Assembly (NCBI GenBank): GCA_965263045.1
Contig: CBDHGK010000041.1
Coordinates: forward strand, 1,240,001-1,304,000
Length of the DNA: 64,000 nucleotides
Origin: G963664115 sp965263045
Lineage (GTDB): Bacteria > Acidobacteriota > Terriglobia > 20CM-2-55-15
Reading direction: 5' to 3'
Numbering within the stretch: position 1 is the stretch's first letter; each line of letters opens with the position of its first letter. Made by a program: the position numbers and the translations under genes. The notes beneath the pieces are model-generated. The model saw nothing but the letters and a program-made list of their open reading frames with translations. It did no database searches and had not been told where the DNA came from. Below, in pieces: positions 9,299-17,902 of this stretch.

Positions 9299-9349
9299 GG
9301 CGGATAGGGGGTTTAAGCAGGGTCCGACACCTATGGCGGGGCGGACAGA
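9299..9349. repeat. 51-bp dispersed repeat, copy 1
   Basis: Matches 12120-12170 with one substitution. The shared core includes GGGGGTTTAAGCAGGGT and CGACACCTATGGCGGGGCGG. It has no coding sense and looks like the end of a mobile element or a REP-type unit. Confidence 0.8.
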
Positions 9350-10016
9350 TGACTGAACCGACGCTGATCGAACCGAAGTAGCCGATGGCGGTAGCGCCGA
9401 TTATTTGCCGTAATGGCGTATCAAAACCCGACACCCTCGAAACTTCGTGAAATTGCCTTGCAAATCCTTCACCCCACTTGCACTTGTGTTGCTTCGTCAA
9501 CCAGTGTTACCTACCGCACTGACGGGATCCTTTACGGTTTTTCGTCTGAGGGTCAGACAAAGTAGATTCTGATTGCGTGGTGTTTTCTAAATTATTGATA
9601 CTTAAGTTGTTGAATCGACGATCACACGGACATGAAGAAGTCAACAACAAGTCCAATGCGTGGGTTTGGATGGTGAATTGCTCCTAGTTTAATCCTGAAT
9701 CATGGGAACCGGATTGGAAGGAGAATGACGACATGAAAGAGTCCGAGATGAGACTAACCAGCAAGCTGGTACCCCTTGCCGTCGTGGTGACGGTAATGAT
9801 CTTCAGTGGGTACGCTCAGGCGGCCCCCACCTACTCGTTGAGTTCCTTTGGTACATGGCTTGAAGCAGAAGCCGAAGCGGTGATCGCCGGCGGCCACCTC
9901 GTTGCCATCAAAGATGCCACTGAGCAAGCGTTAATGGAAAGCATGTTCGGAACGTCTGCACATTTGTGGATCGGACTAAATGACGTGGCCTCAGAGGGAA
10001 CCTTTGTATGGACTAG

Positions 10017-11752
10017 CCCGCATAGATCACCAATCGACGCGTGATTGCGATTTTGCGTAAAAGAACCCTGGGTGGGCGCGAGATGGTGTGGGGGGAGCGT
10101 CTCAGGGTGAATTGACGAGTTTTTGGCGATGTGAGAAGCGGATTTTCGTGCTCAATAGAGCGTTGACGATCGCGATCAGACACACCTCGGCTCGGACTGG
10201 GTAAGCGAATCGATTTCAGGGACGAAGCCGCAGCGTCGGTGTCAGCATCGCAGTGGCATTGTTTGTAGGTTGCGGACAACGGCGGCATAGACCTCGGCGT
10301 AAGGACAGGCTTCAGCCATCGACACCCAGACGTTGCGGACCGTGAACCGGATTCGGGCACCGATCTTGAGCAGCTTCAGCCGGATCGTGCCGCATTGAGC
10401 CCGCGCCAGTTCGGTATTGTGGAGTCCGAGTCGGCGCAGTGCATGCATGATCATGTAGGCGGCCGAAGACAGATAGAGTCGGAGTTGATTGGCGCGCATG
10501 GTGGACGCGCTGGTGCGGTCGGCAAACAGATCCAGTTGTTGCTCTTTGATCCGGTTCTCCATGTCGCCGCGCGCACAGTAGAGATCCTCGTATAGCGCAC
10601 GGGCCTCCCAACGTTCTGGTGACAGCGATGTGACGATGAATCGGGGATTGGCGCCCTTGCCCAGAACCTCCGCCTTGCCCACGACGCGCCGTTGTTGGCT
10701 CCAACTGTCTCGTGTGCGATAGCGGAAGTCCTTAAATACCCGTGCCGATTGACCGGTGGATTCGAACTCCGATTTCGCCTGAGCCATGGCTTCAGCGATA
10801 TCCTTCTTGAGTCGCTCGTTCTTGGCCAATCCCACCACGTAATCCACGTGATGGGATTCACACCAGGTCAGTAAGTCATCTCTGCAGAAGCCGGAGTCTC
10901 CACGGACGATGATCGACACATCCGGCCAGCTCTTCCGGATCTGTCCGATGATGCGGGTCAGTTCCTCAACCGATCCGGCCGCGCCATCGATATTGGAGCG
11001 CCGTAATCGGGCGCACAGCAGATGCTCACCCGAGAAGATGTACAACGGCAGATAACAGTAGTTGCCGTAGTAGCCATGAAAGAATCGTCCCTCTTGTTGC
11101 CCGTGGATCGGATCGTCGGTGGCATCCAGGTCCAGAATGATTTCTTCAGGCGCCGATTCAAAGGCTGCGATGAAGGCATCGACCATCCAGCGGTCGACCT
11201 GGTCCGTATCCATCGCAATCTTCTTGTATCGCTCCTCCCCGCCGACTTCAGCCCCAGTCAACTCCAGCCGATTCAGTGTGCACTTGGCCGCCAGAGCCTT
11301 TCCCCGGTCGCTGGCCTGCCGTCGGTTGCCTCCCAGCGGATCGGCCTTATCCACCGCCACGGCCAGCATCGGATCGGTGCGTAGTTGGTCGTGATCGTTC
11401 AGGTCTTCATATCCCAGACACAGGCCATACACCCGTTGCCCAATCAATTCTTTCACCGTGTGCTCGATCAATCGCGGGTCCCGGTGATCGGCGAAACATT
11501 CGGCCAGTCCATCGATCAACCCGGTCCGTTTTTCGACCTCCCGCAACAGCAGGACACCCGCGTCGGAAGTGATCTTCCCTCCGTCGAATCGAGCCTTCAC
11601 TTTTCGTTGATTAAGTCCGTGAAATTCAAACGTGGTTTGGTTACACTCTGTCGTCATAAGGGCCGCCTTTGTTTGGTGTCTGAAACGTTCTTGTCAAACG
11701 CTTTATGCCAAACAGGGCGGCCTTTTCTGGTCCATCTGGTGATTTATGCGGG
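10017..11752 (-). mobile_element. IS1380-family insertion sequence, copy 1
   Basis: 1,736 bp bounded by 15-bp inverted repeats with one mismatch (CCCGCATAGATCACC at the left; reverse complement CCCGCATAAATCACC at the right) and a CTAG target duplication at 10013-10016 and 11753-11756. It carries a single transposase gene. The non-coding left part (10017 to about 10302) is clearly diverged from copy 2 while the rest is almost identical. Confidence 0.93.
10242..11657 (-). CDS. IS1380-family DDE transposase
   Basis: 471 residues, full length for the family. The N-terminal segment has the IS1380 pattern (VKARFDGGKITSDAGVLLLR). Catalytic acidic residues are visible in ILDLDATDDPIHG (first Asp), IIVRGDSGFCRDD (second Asp) and YCARGDMENRIKEQQLDLF (Glu in the YREK-like region). 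It appears intact and presumably active. Compared with copy 2 at 52975 the protein differs at a handful of positions: one His/Gln in the middle and a few near the C-terminus. The C-terminal differences coincide with the start of the diverged DNA. Confidence 0.95.
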   Translation of the reverse strand: MTTECNQTTFEFHGLNQRKVKARFDGGKITSDAGVLLLREVEKRTGLIDGLAECFADHRDPRLIEHTVKELIGQRVYGLCLGYEDLNDHDQLRTDPMLAVAVDKADPLGGNRRQASDRGKALAAKCTLNRLELTGAEVGGEERYKKIAMDTDQVDRWMVDAFIAAFESAPEEIILDLDATDDPIHGQQEGRFFHGYYGNYCYLPLYIFSGEHLLCARLRRSNIDGAAGSVEELTRIIGQIRKSWPDVSIIVRGDSGFCRDDLLTWCESHHVDYVVGLAKNERLKKDIAEAMAQAKSEFESTGQSARVFKDFRYRTRDSWSQQRRVVGKAEVLGKGANPRFIVTSLSPERWEARALYEDLYCARGDMENRIKEQQLDLFADRTSASTMRANQLRLYLSSAAYMIMHALRRLGLHNTELARAQCGTIRLKLLKIGARIRFTVRNVWVSMAEACPYAEVYAAVVRNLQTMPLRC

Positions 11753-12119
11753 CTAGCGGCGACGCCTTCACGTATTCCAATTGGCAACCTAATGAGCCAA
11801 ACAACAGCGGCGGGAACGAAGATTACGTGCATATGAGGGCGGGGACGGGCACATGGAACGATACGAGGGTCTCGCAGAATTGGCAAGGCATCATCGAGGT
11901 GCCCGCGAGCGTTCCCGAACCATCGTCATTTATCTCGATGTTCTACGGAATGGGGTTGTTAGGGCTGGCAGGCTGGCGGCGGCGAACGCAAGCTCGTTCT
12001 TCAGTCCACTAACGACCCAGATCAACCACCGTCGAACGTAGTCTCCGATGCATCGACTCGATGCACCTTGCTCGCAAAGTCGGATCACTCGTGTGACAAA
12101 CCGCTTGACACGCGGCGGG

Positions 12120-12170
12120 GGCGGATAGGGGGTTTAAGCAGGGTTCGACACCTATGGCGGGGCGGACAGA
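12120..12170. repeat. 51-bp dispersed repeat, copy 2
   Basis: Same sequence as 9299-9349 with one C/T difference. It directly abuts a different repeat (12171-12194), marking a junction of two mobile-element remnants. Confidence 0.8.
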
Positions 12171-12194
12171 GTCGCCGTAGGGGTGTCATGTCAA
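12171..12194. repeat. Element-end repeat shared with the truncated integrase
   Basis: GTCGCCGTAGGGGTGTCATG and the following TCAA match 15064-15087 with one change. At 15 kb the same sequence lies just beyond the 3' end of an integrase remnant, so this copy is probably the isolated end of the same element. A GC-rich inverted segment (GCGCGGCC-GAA-GGCC) follows in both places. Confidence 0.7.
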
Positions 12195-12472
12195 CCGACG
12201 CGCGGCCGAAGGCCGGCGCGCGGGGGATTCAAGGCAGCGGGTCTGGCAGTCACCGGCTCAAATTGACCCTGCCAGGACGCATGGATCAAAGGTCAGACTG
12301 CCGTTACCCCGGCCCACCGGGTGAGAGATCGGCCTCCCGACGTTTGGTACCCTGCCCTCCTCAACCGGTCCCGGCCTGCTCGAACCAGACTCTGAATAAC
12401 GCAATCAACATGTAAGAATCCCTGAGCCCGACCGGCCGATGTGAAACCGCGTGTTGTCCGACAACCGGCACT
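12195..12472. other. Intergenic stretch, nothing recognised
   Basis: About 280 bases between the repeat cluster and the alpha/beta hydrolase stop. I see no gene, only the GC-rich hairpin next to the element-end repeat. Confidence 0.5.
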
Positions 12473-13825
12473 CTACTCTGAAGCGCTATTGATCGGGAAG
12501 CGCGCGTCGACCCACTGTGCGACATAGTCGAACAGATTCTTAACCGTATTGCGATACGGTCCACCATCGCAATTCCCACACGGTGAAAATCCATGCGTTG
12601 CCCCCTCGATGGCGATGAACTCTTTGTCTGCGCTCTGTGCAACGTCGTAGAAGTATTCGCTGTCGGTGATGAAATAATGGCCCTGCATCGCGCCGATCAG
12701 CACCGGAACGGTAATCGCAGTCTCGAGCGCGCACGGAACTGAAATGTTGGTCGAGCACCAATCGATCTTGTCGTAGTCGAGCGAATCCGTTGATCGAATC
12801 GCGTTTGTACTGAGGAAGGATTTGATCGTCAGGACTCGCGCACCTCCTCCAATGAGAGCGGTGTCTCCGAACGTACCGTTTATCGCTGCGAGGGCAGTGT
12901 CCGGTGGCCGTATCCCCTGGATGACCTCGGTAACGATCGTTCCATCATCCTTGACCATTCGATGGGGACGCTTCGTGCAGCACATGATGCTGGGGTCCAT
13001 GGAAAAAATATTCGTGGTCCGGTCATTCCCTCTCGGAATGATGAACGAATCGTCGTCCGGATACCTCCAATTGCCCGCTTTCATCTGCTCCCGAATGTGG
13101 AGAGCACGGTCAATCAATTTATTCAATCGTCTGGATTGCGCTTGGCTGTATCGGTTGACGAATTCCTGGGAATAATTCGATGCGCCAATGGGATTGTAGC
13201 CATTGGCCATGCTGAACGGATCGAGCGACGGGTCGATGATATTGGGAAAATCCTCGTCCATTACCGCGGGGTTGATGGATCGCAGCCCGTTCGAAGCATT
13301 GGACGGGTGGGCATCGATCAACAACATCCCATCCGCGGGTGGCAGGCCGGCCAGGCTGTCGTCGCATTGTGTCAGTTTGTTCGGTGCCTGGCAAAAGGAC
13401 AGACCCGCTTCCGCTACGGCCTGATAGAGTGATGTCGTCGCGCCACCACCGCTATGTCCCCATAAAAGGATCGTGGACACACCCTGCTCCTTGAGGTACT
13501 CCATGCCCGACCTGATGTCGAGCGGAATCTTCTCAAAGTCCACTTTCGCCTCATTGTTTTCAAACCGTGTATTCAGGCATAGGACCGCGATGCCGCGCCG
13601 GGACAGCTCGGTGCATTCCATAGCGGTAAACTTGTTCCCCGTGCGATGAACCGTCAGCACGCCCACGCTCGGCGACGGGTTGTTATCCGGCGTGTAGTAC
13701 ATGGCTTTGGCGCGGTTGGGCAGAGGTACGAACACCGGATCGCTTTGCGCCATCAGGGGCGAGACACCGAATGCAATAACGGCGCCTGCGCCTAGAACGG
13801 CCCGTATCCATCTTTCTGCGGTCAT
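12473..13825 (-). CDS. Exported alpha/beta hydrolase
   Basis: 450 residues with AGAAGGAG before the ATG and a signal peptide ending near LMAQ. The nucleophile elbow is GHSGGG after LLWGHSG, and SVGVLTVHRTGNKF provides the oxyanion strand region. A late VLIGAMQGHYFITDSEYFYD strand followed by IEGATHGFSPC suits the catalytic Asp/Glu and His. The protein is paralogous to the product of 54797-56218: both share the DAH motif, an NGY motif after a long acidic segment, KLIDRALHIREQ-like helices and an LxCTKR(P/A)H element. Substrate is unknown; the size suggests a large lid domain around residues 170-300. It lies 77 bp upstream, in transcript order, of nothing co-directional and follows the NHL gene at 13903. 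Confidence 0.85.
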   Translation of the reverse strand: MTAERWIRAVLGAGAVIAFGVSPLMAQSDPVFVPLPNRAKAMYYTPDNNPSPSVGVLTVHRTGNKFTAMECTELSRRGIAVLCLNTRFENNEAKVDFEKIPLDIRSGMEYLKEQGVSTILLWGHSGGGATTSLYQAVAEAGLSFCQAPNKLTQCDDSLAGLPPADGMLLIDAHPSNASNGLRSINPAVMDEDFPNIIDPSLDPFSMANGYNPIGASNYSQEFVNRYSQAQSRRLNKLIDRALHIREQMKAGNWRYPDDDSFIIPRGNDRTTNIFSMDPSIMCCTKRPHRMVKDDGTIVTEVIQGIRPPDTALAAINGTFGDTALIGGGARVLTIKSFLSTNAIRSTDSLDYDKIDWCSTNISVPCALETAITVPVLIGAMQGHYFITDSEYFYDVAQSADKEFIAIEGATHGFSPCGNCDGGPYRNTVKNLFDYVAQWVDARFPINSASE

Positions 13826-13902
13826 ATACGAATCTCCTTCTTAGGTTCCCGGTGATGCTCGGGGACGAATGCCGGGGAGGTCGAAAGCCTCCCACTCAGA
13901 GC

Positions 13903-14916
13903 TTATTCCTTTCTTACGATCTCCTTAACCAAGCCTTCCTCCCGGCCTTCAACCCGCACGGTGGGAAGGGTACCGCTTCCCTGAGCCCGCGGCAGTGGTG
14001 TGGCCGGATCGGTAAAGTACAACACCCCGGTTTGCGGATCCAGCGCGACCGCGTGCGGCCGAGCCTGCAAGTCTCCAATCACATCGACTATTTTCCCGTC
14101 TTTCAGGATAAAGATCGCGTTGGCTTCGGTATCCCCGATGTAGACCGTGTCGTCCGCCGCGACGGCGATCCCGGTCGGTCGCTTCAAGCCGATGTTGGCC
14201 CACTGTTCAATAAACGTTCCGTTCTGATCGAAAATTTGAACGCGCGGGTTGTCTGCTTCGCTCTGCCACTCGAGAACCAGCAAACGATCTTTGGAATCGA
14301 TCGCGAGGGCATGAGGAATATCGAACTCGCCCGGCTCTGATCCCTTCGTGCCGCCGATGATTTTGATGAACTGTCCGTCTTTCGAGAAGTGCACGATGCG
14401 GGAATTCCCATCACCCACGTCGGCCTGACCGTCCGCCACGAAGAAATCACCATTCCGAGCAACGGCGACGTCGGTAGGGCCGTTGAATGCGTCCGTCGAT
14501 CTATTGTCGCCGGTCACACCTTTCCTCCCGAGGGCTATCAGTTGCTTTCCGTCGATCGTGTACTTGAAAACCATATGGATGCCACGATCGGTGATCCAGA
14601 GGTTTCCTTCGTTGTCGAAGTCGATACTGTGCGCATTGGGAAACAAACCGTCTCCCCAGGTTGTCTGGAGTTCTCCCGCACGGTTGAAGATGAGGACCGG
14701 GGTCTGCTCAACTGTCACTGCCGGCGGGCCGGAGGGCCGGATCACGACGATCGATCCTTTTCCATCGGTGGCGACCCATCGCGGCCGGCCCCATATATCT
14801 GCTCCGGGGGGAGGCGCGCCAAAAAGCGTGACGTCAAATCCGGGGTTCGTGGTCTGTGCAAAAGCGCCGGCCTCCAGAGCGAGGACGGCCAAAATCATAC
14901 AAACGTATCTGTTCAT
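13903..14916 (-). CDS. Secreted NHL-repeat six-bladed beta-propeller protein
   Basis: 337 residues with AGGGG before the ATG and a signal peptide (MNRYVCMILAVLALEAGAFA). At least five blades are visible, each with an SIDFDNEGNLWITDRG or ALAIDSKDRLLVLEW type strand: PNAHSIDFDNEGNLWI, GPTDVAVARNGDFFVADG, IPHALAIDSKDRLLVLE, RPTGIAVAADDTVYIGD and RPHAVALDPQTGVLYFTDP. The family includes peptidylglycine alpha-amidating-lyase-like and gluconolactonase-like proteins, but I see no defining catalytic set, so a binding role is equally possible. It is transcribed toward, and probably with, the hydrolase at 12473. Confidence 0.85.
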   Translation of the reverse strand: MNRYVCMILAVLALEAGAFAQTTNPGFDVTLFGAPPPGADIWGRPRWVATDGKGSIVVIRPSGPPAVTVEQTPVLIFNRAGELQTTWGDGLFPNAHSIDFDNEGNLWITDRGIHMVFKYTIDGKQLIALGRKGVTGDNRSTDAFNGPTDVAVARNGDFFVADGQADVGDGNSRIVHFSKDGQFIKIIGGTKGSEPGEFDIPHALAIDSKDRLLVLEWQSEADNPRVQIFDQNGTFIEQWANIGLKRPTGIAVAADDTVYIGDTEANAIFILKDGKIVDVIGDLQARPHAVALDPQTGVLYFTDPATPLPRAQGSGTLPTVRVEGREEGLVKEIVRKE

Positions 14917-15063
14917 ACAACGCCCCTAGAGATGATTATTCCGGACAGGAAAACCTTACTTTCTGCCCGGATTCTACATCGGACCCCTGGGCTGTCAAGT
15001 CGAATCGTAATCAGGCGGATAAGCGGAACAGCAGTGTCTGACGACTATCGTAGCTCTGACAGT

Positions 15064-15599
15064 GTCGCCGTAGGGGTGTTATGTCAATCCGCGCGCGGGG
15101 CCAGGCCGGCGCGCGGCCGCTCGTTCAGAACGATCACCTGGTCGAGACACTCGCGGCGAATGGAGCCGATTACCCGCTCGACGAACGGACTCTGCCAGGG
15201 CGAGCGCGGTGCCGTCAGAACGTGCTGGACACCAAAGCCCGCGACGCGCCGGTTGAAGTACCGGCCGTGGATGCGATCTCGATCCCGCAGCAGGTACCGA
15301 GGCGCCGAATCCCATGGAAACGCCTCGACCATTTGCTGCGCCGTCCACTCTGCAGAAGGATGGTCTGCGACGTTGAAATGAACGATCCGACGACGATCGT
15401 GGCGGAAAACGATGAAGACAAACTGAACTCGGAAGGTTGCCGTCGGCAACGTGAAGAAGTCAACGGACACCAAGTCCTTCACGTGATTGTCGAGAAAGCT
15501 TCGCCAGGTCTGAGAAGGTGGCTTGCGATGGCGAATCATGTGCTTGGACACGGCTGCTGCGTCGACAATGGATTGGTTGTCGACTCCACGCACGTCCAC
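15064..15599 (-). pseudogene. Truncated integrase-type (rve) transposase remnant
   Basis: About 170 residues of an rve catalytic core. DLVSVDFF supplies the first Asp, YLLRDRDRIHG the second and SPWQSPFVERVIGSIRREC the Glu, all apparently in place. The N-terminal helix-turn-helix is missing: an in-frame TGA lies just upstream of the first GTG. After VIVLNER the expected C-terminal part is replaced by an unrelated short tail, RPRAGLAPRAD. The element-end repeat at 15064-15087 follows. It is related to the integrase-like transposases of the IS481/IS3 type and cannot be functional as it stands. Confidence 0.85.
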
Positions 15600-15642
15600 C
15601 AGTCCGGAGCTTCGCCGAACTCGTCAACAACCGCTGCCAGAT

Positions 15643-16662
15643 TCAGGCGAGTTCGGCAACGATGGCACCGTAGTAGTTGGCCTCGAAAACGGCCTTCGTA
15701 ATCTGGTAGTGCCGGACTTCACCCCACGTCCAGAACTCCAGGTCGACGAGGCCGTTGGGCAGCTCGGTGATAGCGCTGGTGAGGACGACGAAGTGGTTTG
15801 GAAACGCCTCGAGGAGGCTTGTACCTGTGGCAGCGATGCTGTTTGCATCAGCGAGATTAACTGTCAGATTGCCCGGCGAAATCCAGAACACCGGGTTCAT
15901 CGCCCAGGTCTGAATCAGCAAGAGAATGTCGCGTTGCGCCGGGTCGGGGTCGAGGCCCTCGGCGTGGTCGAACGTTCCGTTGCGAAACCAATTGCCTTCG
16001 CTGGAGACCGTCGAGTAGAGACCCGTCGCGTTGAGCCAGGAACTGACCTCCTCCGGGAAGTTGATGCCGGCGAGCGCATCGTCCGGTGAATCGAAGTCGA
16101 GCAGCAAGTTCTGATCGTCGCGTAGCGATGCCATCGTGATGAAATCCACCGCCCCGAGCCCCCATTGTGTCTGAAACTCCCGCGGGTTCGCCGGGGTCGG
16201 TGGGGTCGTTCTCGGTTTCGCTTCGCTGCCGTACATTCGGGTTTCCTTGATATCGCGGTCGGGCTCGATTACCAGCCCGCCGATCGAATCGTCGTCGCCG
16301 GAACGCCCGATCAGGCCGCGACCGTGAGTGTACAGGCCTAGCGTATACTCGACGTACCCCATCGGGTCGCGCTGGCCGTAGACGTGCATGAATGCGGCCG
16401 GGCCGCACAAGTTGATTTTGCCGTTTTCACCCAGGTCTTCGTCGTCAATGCGCGCGACGAGTTCTTGGGAAACTATTTCAGGTTCGACTTGGAAGTGATA
16501 CGGCTCCTCGATGACTTCGTTGGCGAAGTCCACCGCGCGCGCCCGGGCACCGGCTCGCGTGCCGCCCGAGGCCGTGCCCTGAAGCGCTCCGAAGAGCGCC
16601 GTCGGAAGCTCTCCGCGGATAATCTGGCCGAAGCCATACATGACATCGGTGAACGTGATCAT
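15643..16662 (-). CDS. Papain-like/C39-like cysteine-peptidase fold protein, possible effector
   Basis: 339 residues and no signal peptide. INLCGPAAFMHVYGQ near residues 83-97 places a Cys at the start of a helix as in C39/NlpC/papain-like peptidases. NHFVVLTSAITELP followed by EFWTWGEVRHY near residues 287-320 supplies the expected His and a downstream polar residue. Between them lie GLGAVDFITMASLRDDQN and a FPEEVSSWL segment. From memory, this CGPAAF ... DFITMASLRD ... NHFVVL order recurs in bacterial proteins found near secretion or toxin loci, so an effector role is possible. The ATG overlaps the stop of the preceding large gene by four bases (ATGA), indicating translational coupling. Peptidase activity is inferred from motifs only. 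Confidence 0.6.
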   Translation of the reverse strand: MITFTDVMYGFGQIIRGELPTALFGALQGTASGGTRAGARARAVDFANEVIEEPYHFQVEPEIVSQELVARIDDEDLGENGKINLCGPAAFMHVYGQRDPMGYVEYTLGLYTHGRGLIGRSGDDDSIGGLVIEPDRDIKETRMYGSEAKPRTTPPTPANPREFQTQWGLGAVDFITMASLRDDQNLLLDFDSPDDALAGINFPEEVSSWLNATGLYSTVSSEGNWFRNGTFDHAEGLDPDPAQRDILLLIQTWAMNPVFWISPGNLTVNLADANSIAATGTSLLEAFPNHFVVLTSAITELPNGLVDLEFWTWGEVRHYQITKAVFEANYYGAIVAELA

Positions 16663-17861
16663 TCCTTGTCATCCTCATGCTTGGGCGGATCCGGTCGGAT
16701 GCTTCTGATCGCGTCCTGCGCCACCTTCTTGAGGTTTGCCAGGGCGTCGACTTGCTTTTGTCCACCGTCGGTGTCCACGAGAGCGACCTCCGACGGGGTC
16801 CGGTTGGCAAAGTTCGGTTTGCCAGTGATCGGAGGCTTGACCGGAACCCTAGGCCGTCTCCTTGCCGGGGCCGGCGCAGGCGGTGTGAACGTGGGCCGGA
16901 GCGCGCCCCTCTTGACTGCGTTGCGCAGCTCGCGGACGTTCTTTGTGGTGGTGTCGAGTTTCTTTCGCTGCAGTGTGGCGGCCTTTTTGATGATCGTCGC
17001 GCGGTCCTTCTTGACGGGCAGCCAGTGGGGCGACGTCGATTTCTTCGGTGCCCGACGTGTTGGAGAGGAACCGGCGGCATCGGGCGTGTCGCCGCCCGAA
17101 TCGGTCGCAGGTGGGGCAGCGGTCGGGTCGTTGTCCGAGCCTGTGCCGCCGGAGCGCGCGGCGGTCAAGGGCCTCCTTGGTCCAGCGTGAGATAACCAAG
17201 CAGCGGGTTGGATGATCCCCAGCACCACCGGCGCGATCTCTTCCGGCTTCCACTGGGGGCCGGAAGGGAGCTTGATCTTCTTGTCGGCCGGGTCGGGCTC
17301 GGGGGAGGCGATAAACGTTACCGTCTGTTCGATTCGCTGGCCGCTTCCGTCAGCAACCGCGACGCTCAGCGTGTTGACGCCCTCGGTGAGCTCCTCAAGC
17401 GTGATCGTCGTGCGCAGCACTAGCGCCGGACCTTGGAAGAGCTCTAGGGCGCCACGGTGGGAACGTTGTGGTCGGCGACCGAGCGTGGGCGGGGCCTCTT
17501 TGCCGCTCGCCCAGCTCGGCGACGTGCGGCCGTGATTCGATTTGTGCGCCAGGCCCGGTCGTGAAAGCATCGCGAAGATTGCGTCGGTCGGGGCGGCCGC
17601 AAGCTGCCGTGCGGTCGACGTCTTGCGGTGACTCGTCGCTGCAGAATCGGCCGCTGATCTGGTTGGCGCGGCCTTCTCGACGCGCTGAATGGCGATCGAG
17701 CGCGCCGCCTGGCGAGCCTTGAGGTAGCCGACGCCTTTTTGGGGCTTGCCCCGCTCGGACGGCACCATCGTGGGGGCGGCCAGGTTCTTGGCGTAGCCGG
17801 TCATGGTGAGCGGCTCGATCGCCGCGCCTCGGAAGGATGGCGGCGGGGAGCTTGGATCGAG

Positions 17862-17902
17862 CCGTTCTTCCACCGACAGGGGGCGACCGTTCTTCCACCG
17901 AC
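17862..17902. repeat. Frame-breaking 25-bp tandem duplication
   Basis: CCGTTCTTCCACCGAC occurs at 17862-17877 and again at 17887-17902, offset 25 bp. Because 25 is not a multiple of three, the duplication shifts the reading frame of the large minus-strand gene. Deleting one unit restores it. Confidence 0.85.

Larger units (their letters stand above)
8637..9732. other. Long intergenic stretch with no convincing gene
   Basis: About 1.1 kb. Reading frames here are short and unlike known proteins. It holds a run of repeated GATGCCGCC-type units near 9170-9215, a 37-codon candidate on the minus strand (9181-9294), the 51-bp dispersed repeat at 9299-9349, and a relatively AT-rich stretch from about 9530 to 9700 that is the likely promoter region of the lectin-like gene. 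Confidence 0.6.
9733..12012 (+). pseudogene. PEP-CTERM C-type-lectin-like protein gene split by an IS1380-type element
   Basis: The left part (9733-10016) encodes a signal peptide and the first half of a C-type lectin-like domain (GGHLVAIKD, then LWIGLNDVASEGTFVW). The right part (11757-12012) continues with FTYSNWQPNEPNN and ends in VPEPSSFISMFYG plus a hydrophobic helix and RRR, a PEP-CTERM sorting tail. Removing bases 10017-11756 restores VWTSGDAFTYSNW in one frame and gives 179 residues, with CTAG duplicated once on each side. GAAGGAG precedes the start. The intact ancestor would have been exported and processed by an exosortase; no exosortase gene is in the window. As it stands, no anchored product can be made. 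Confidence 0.93.
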
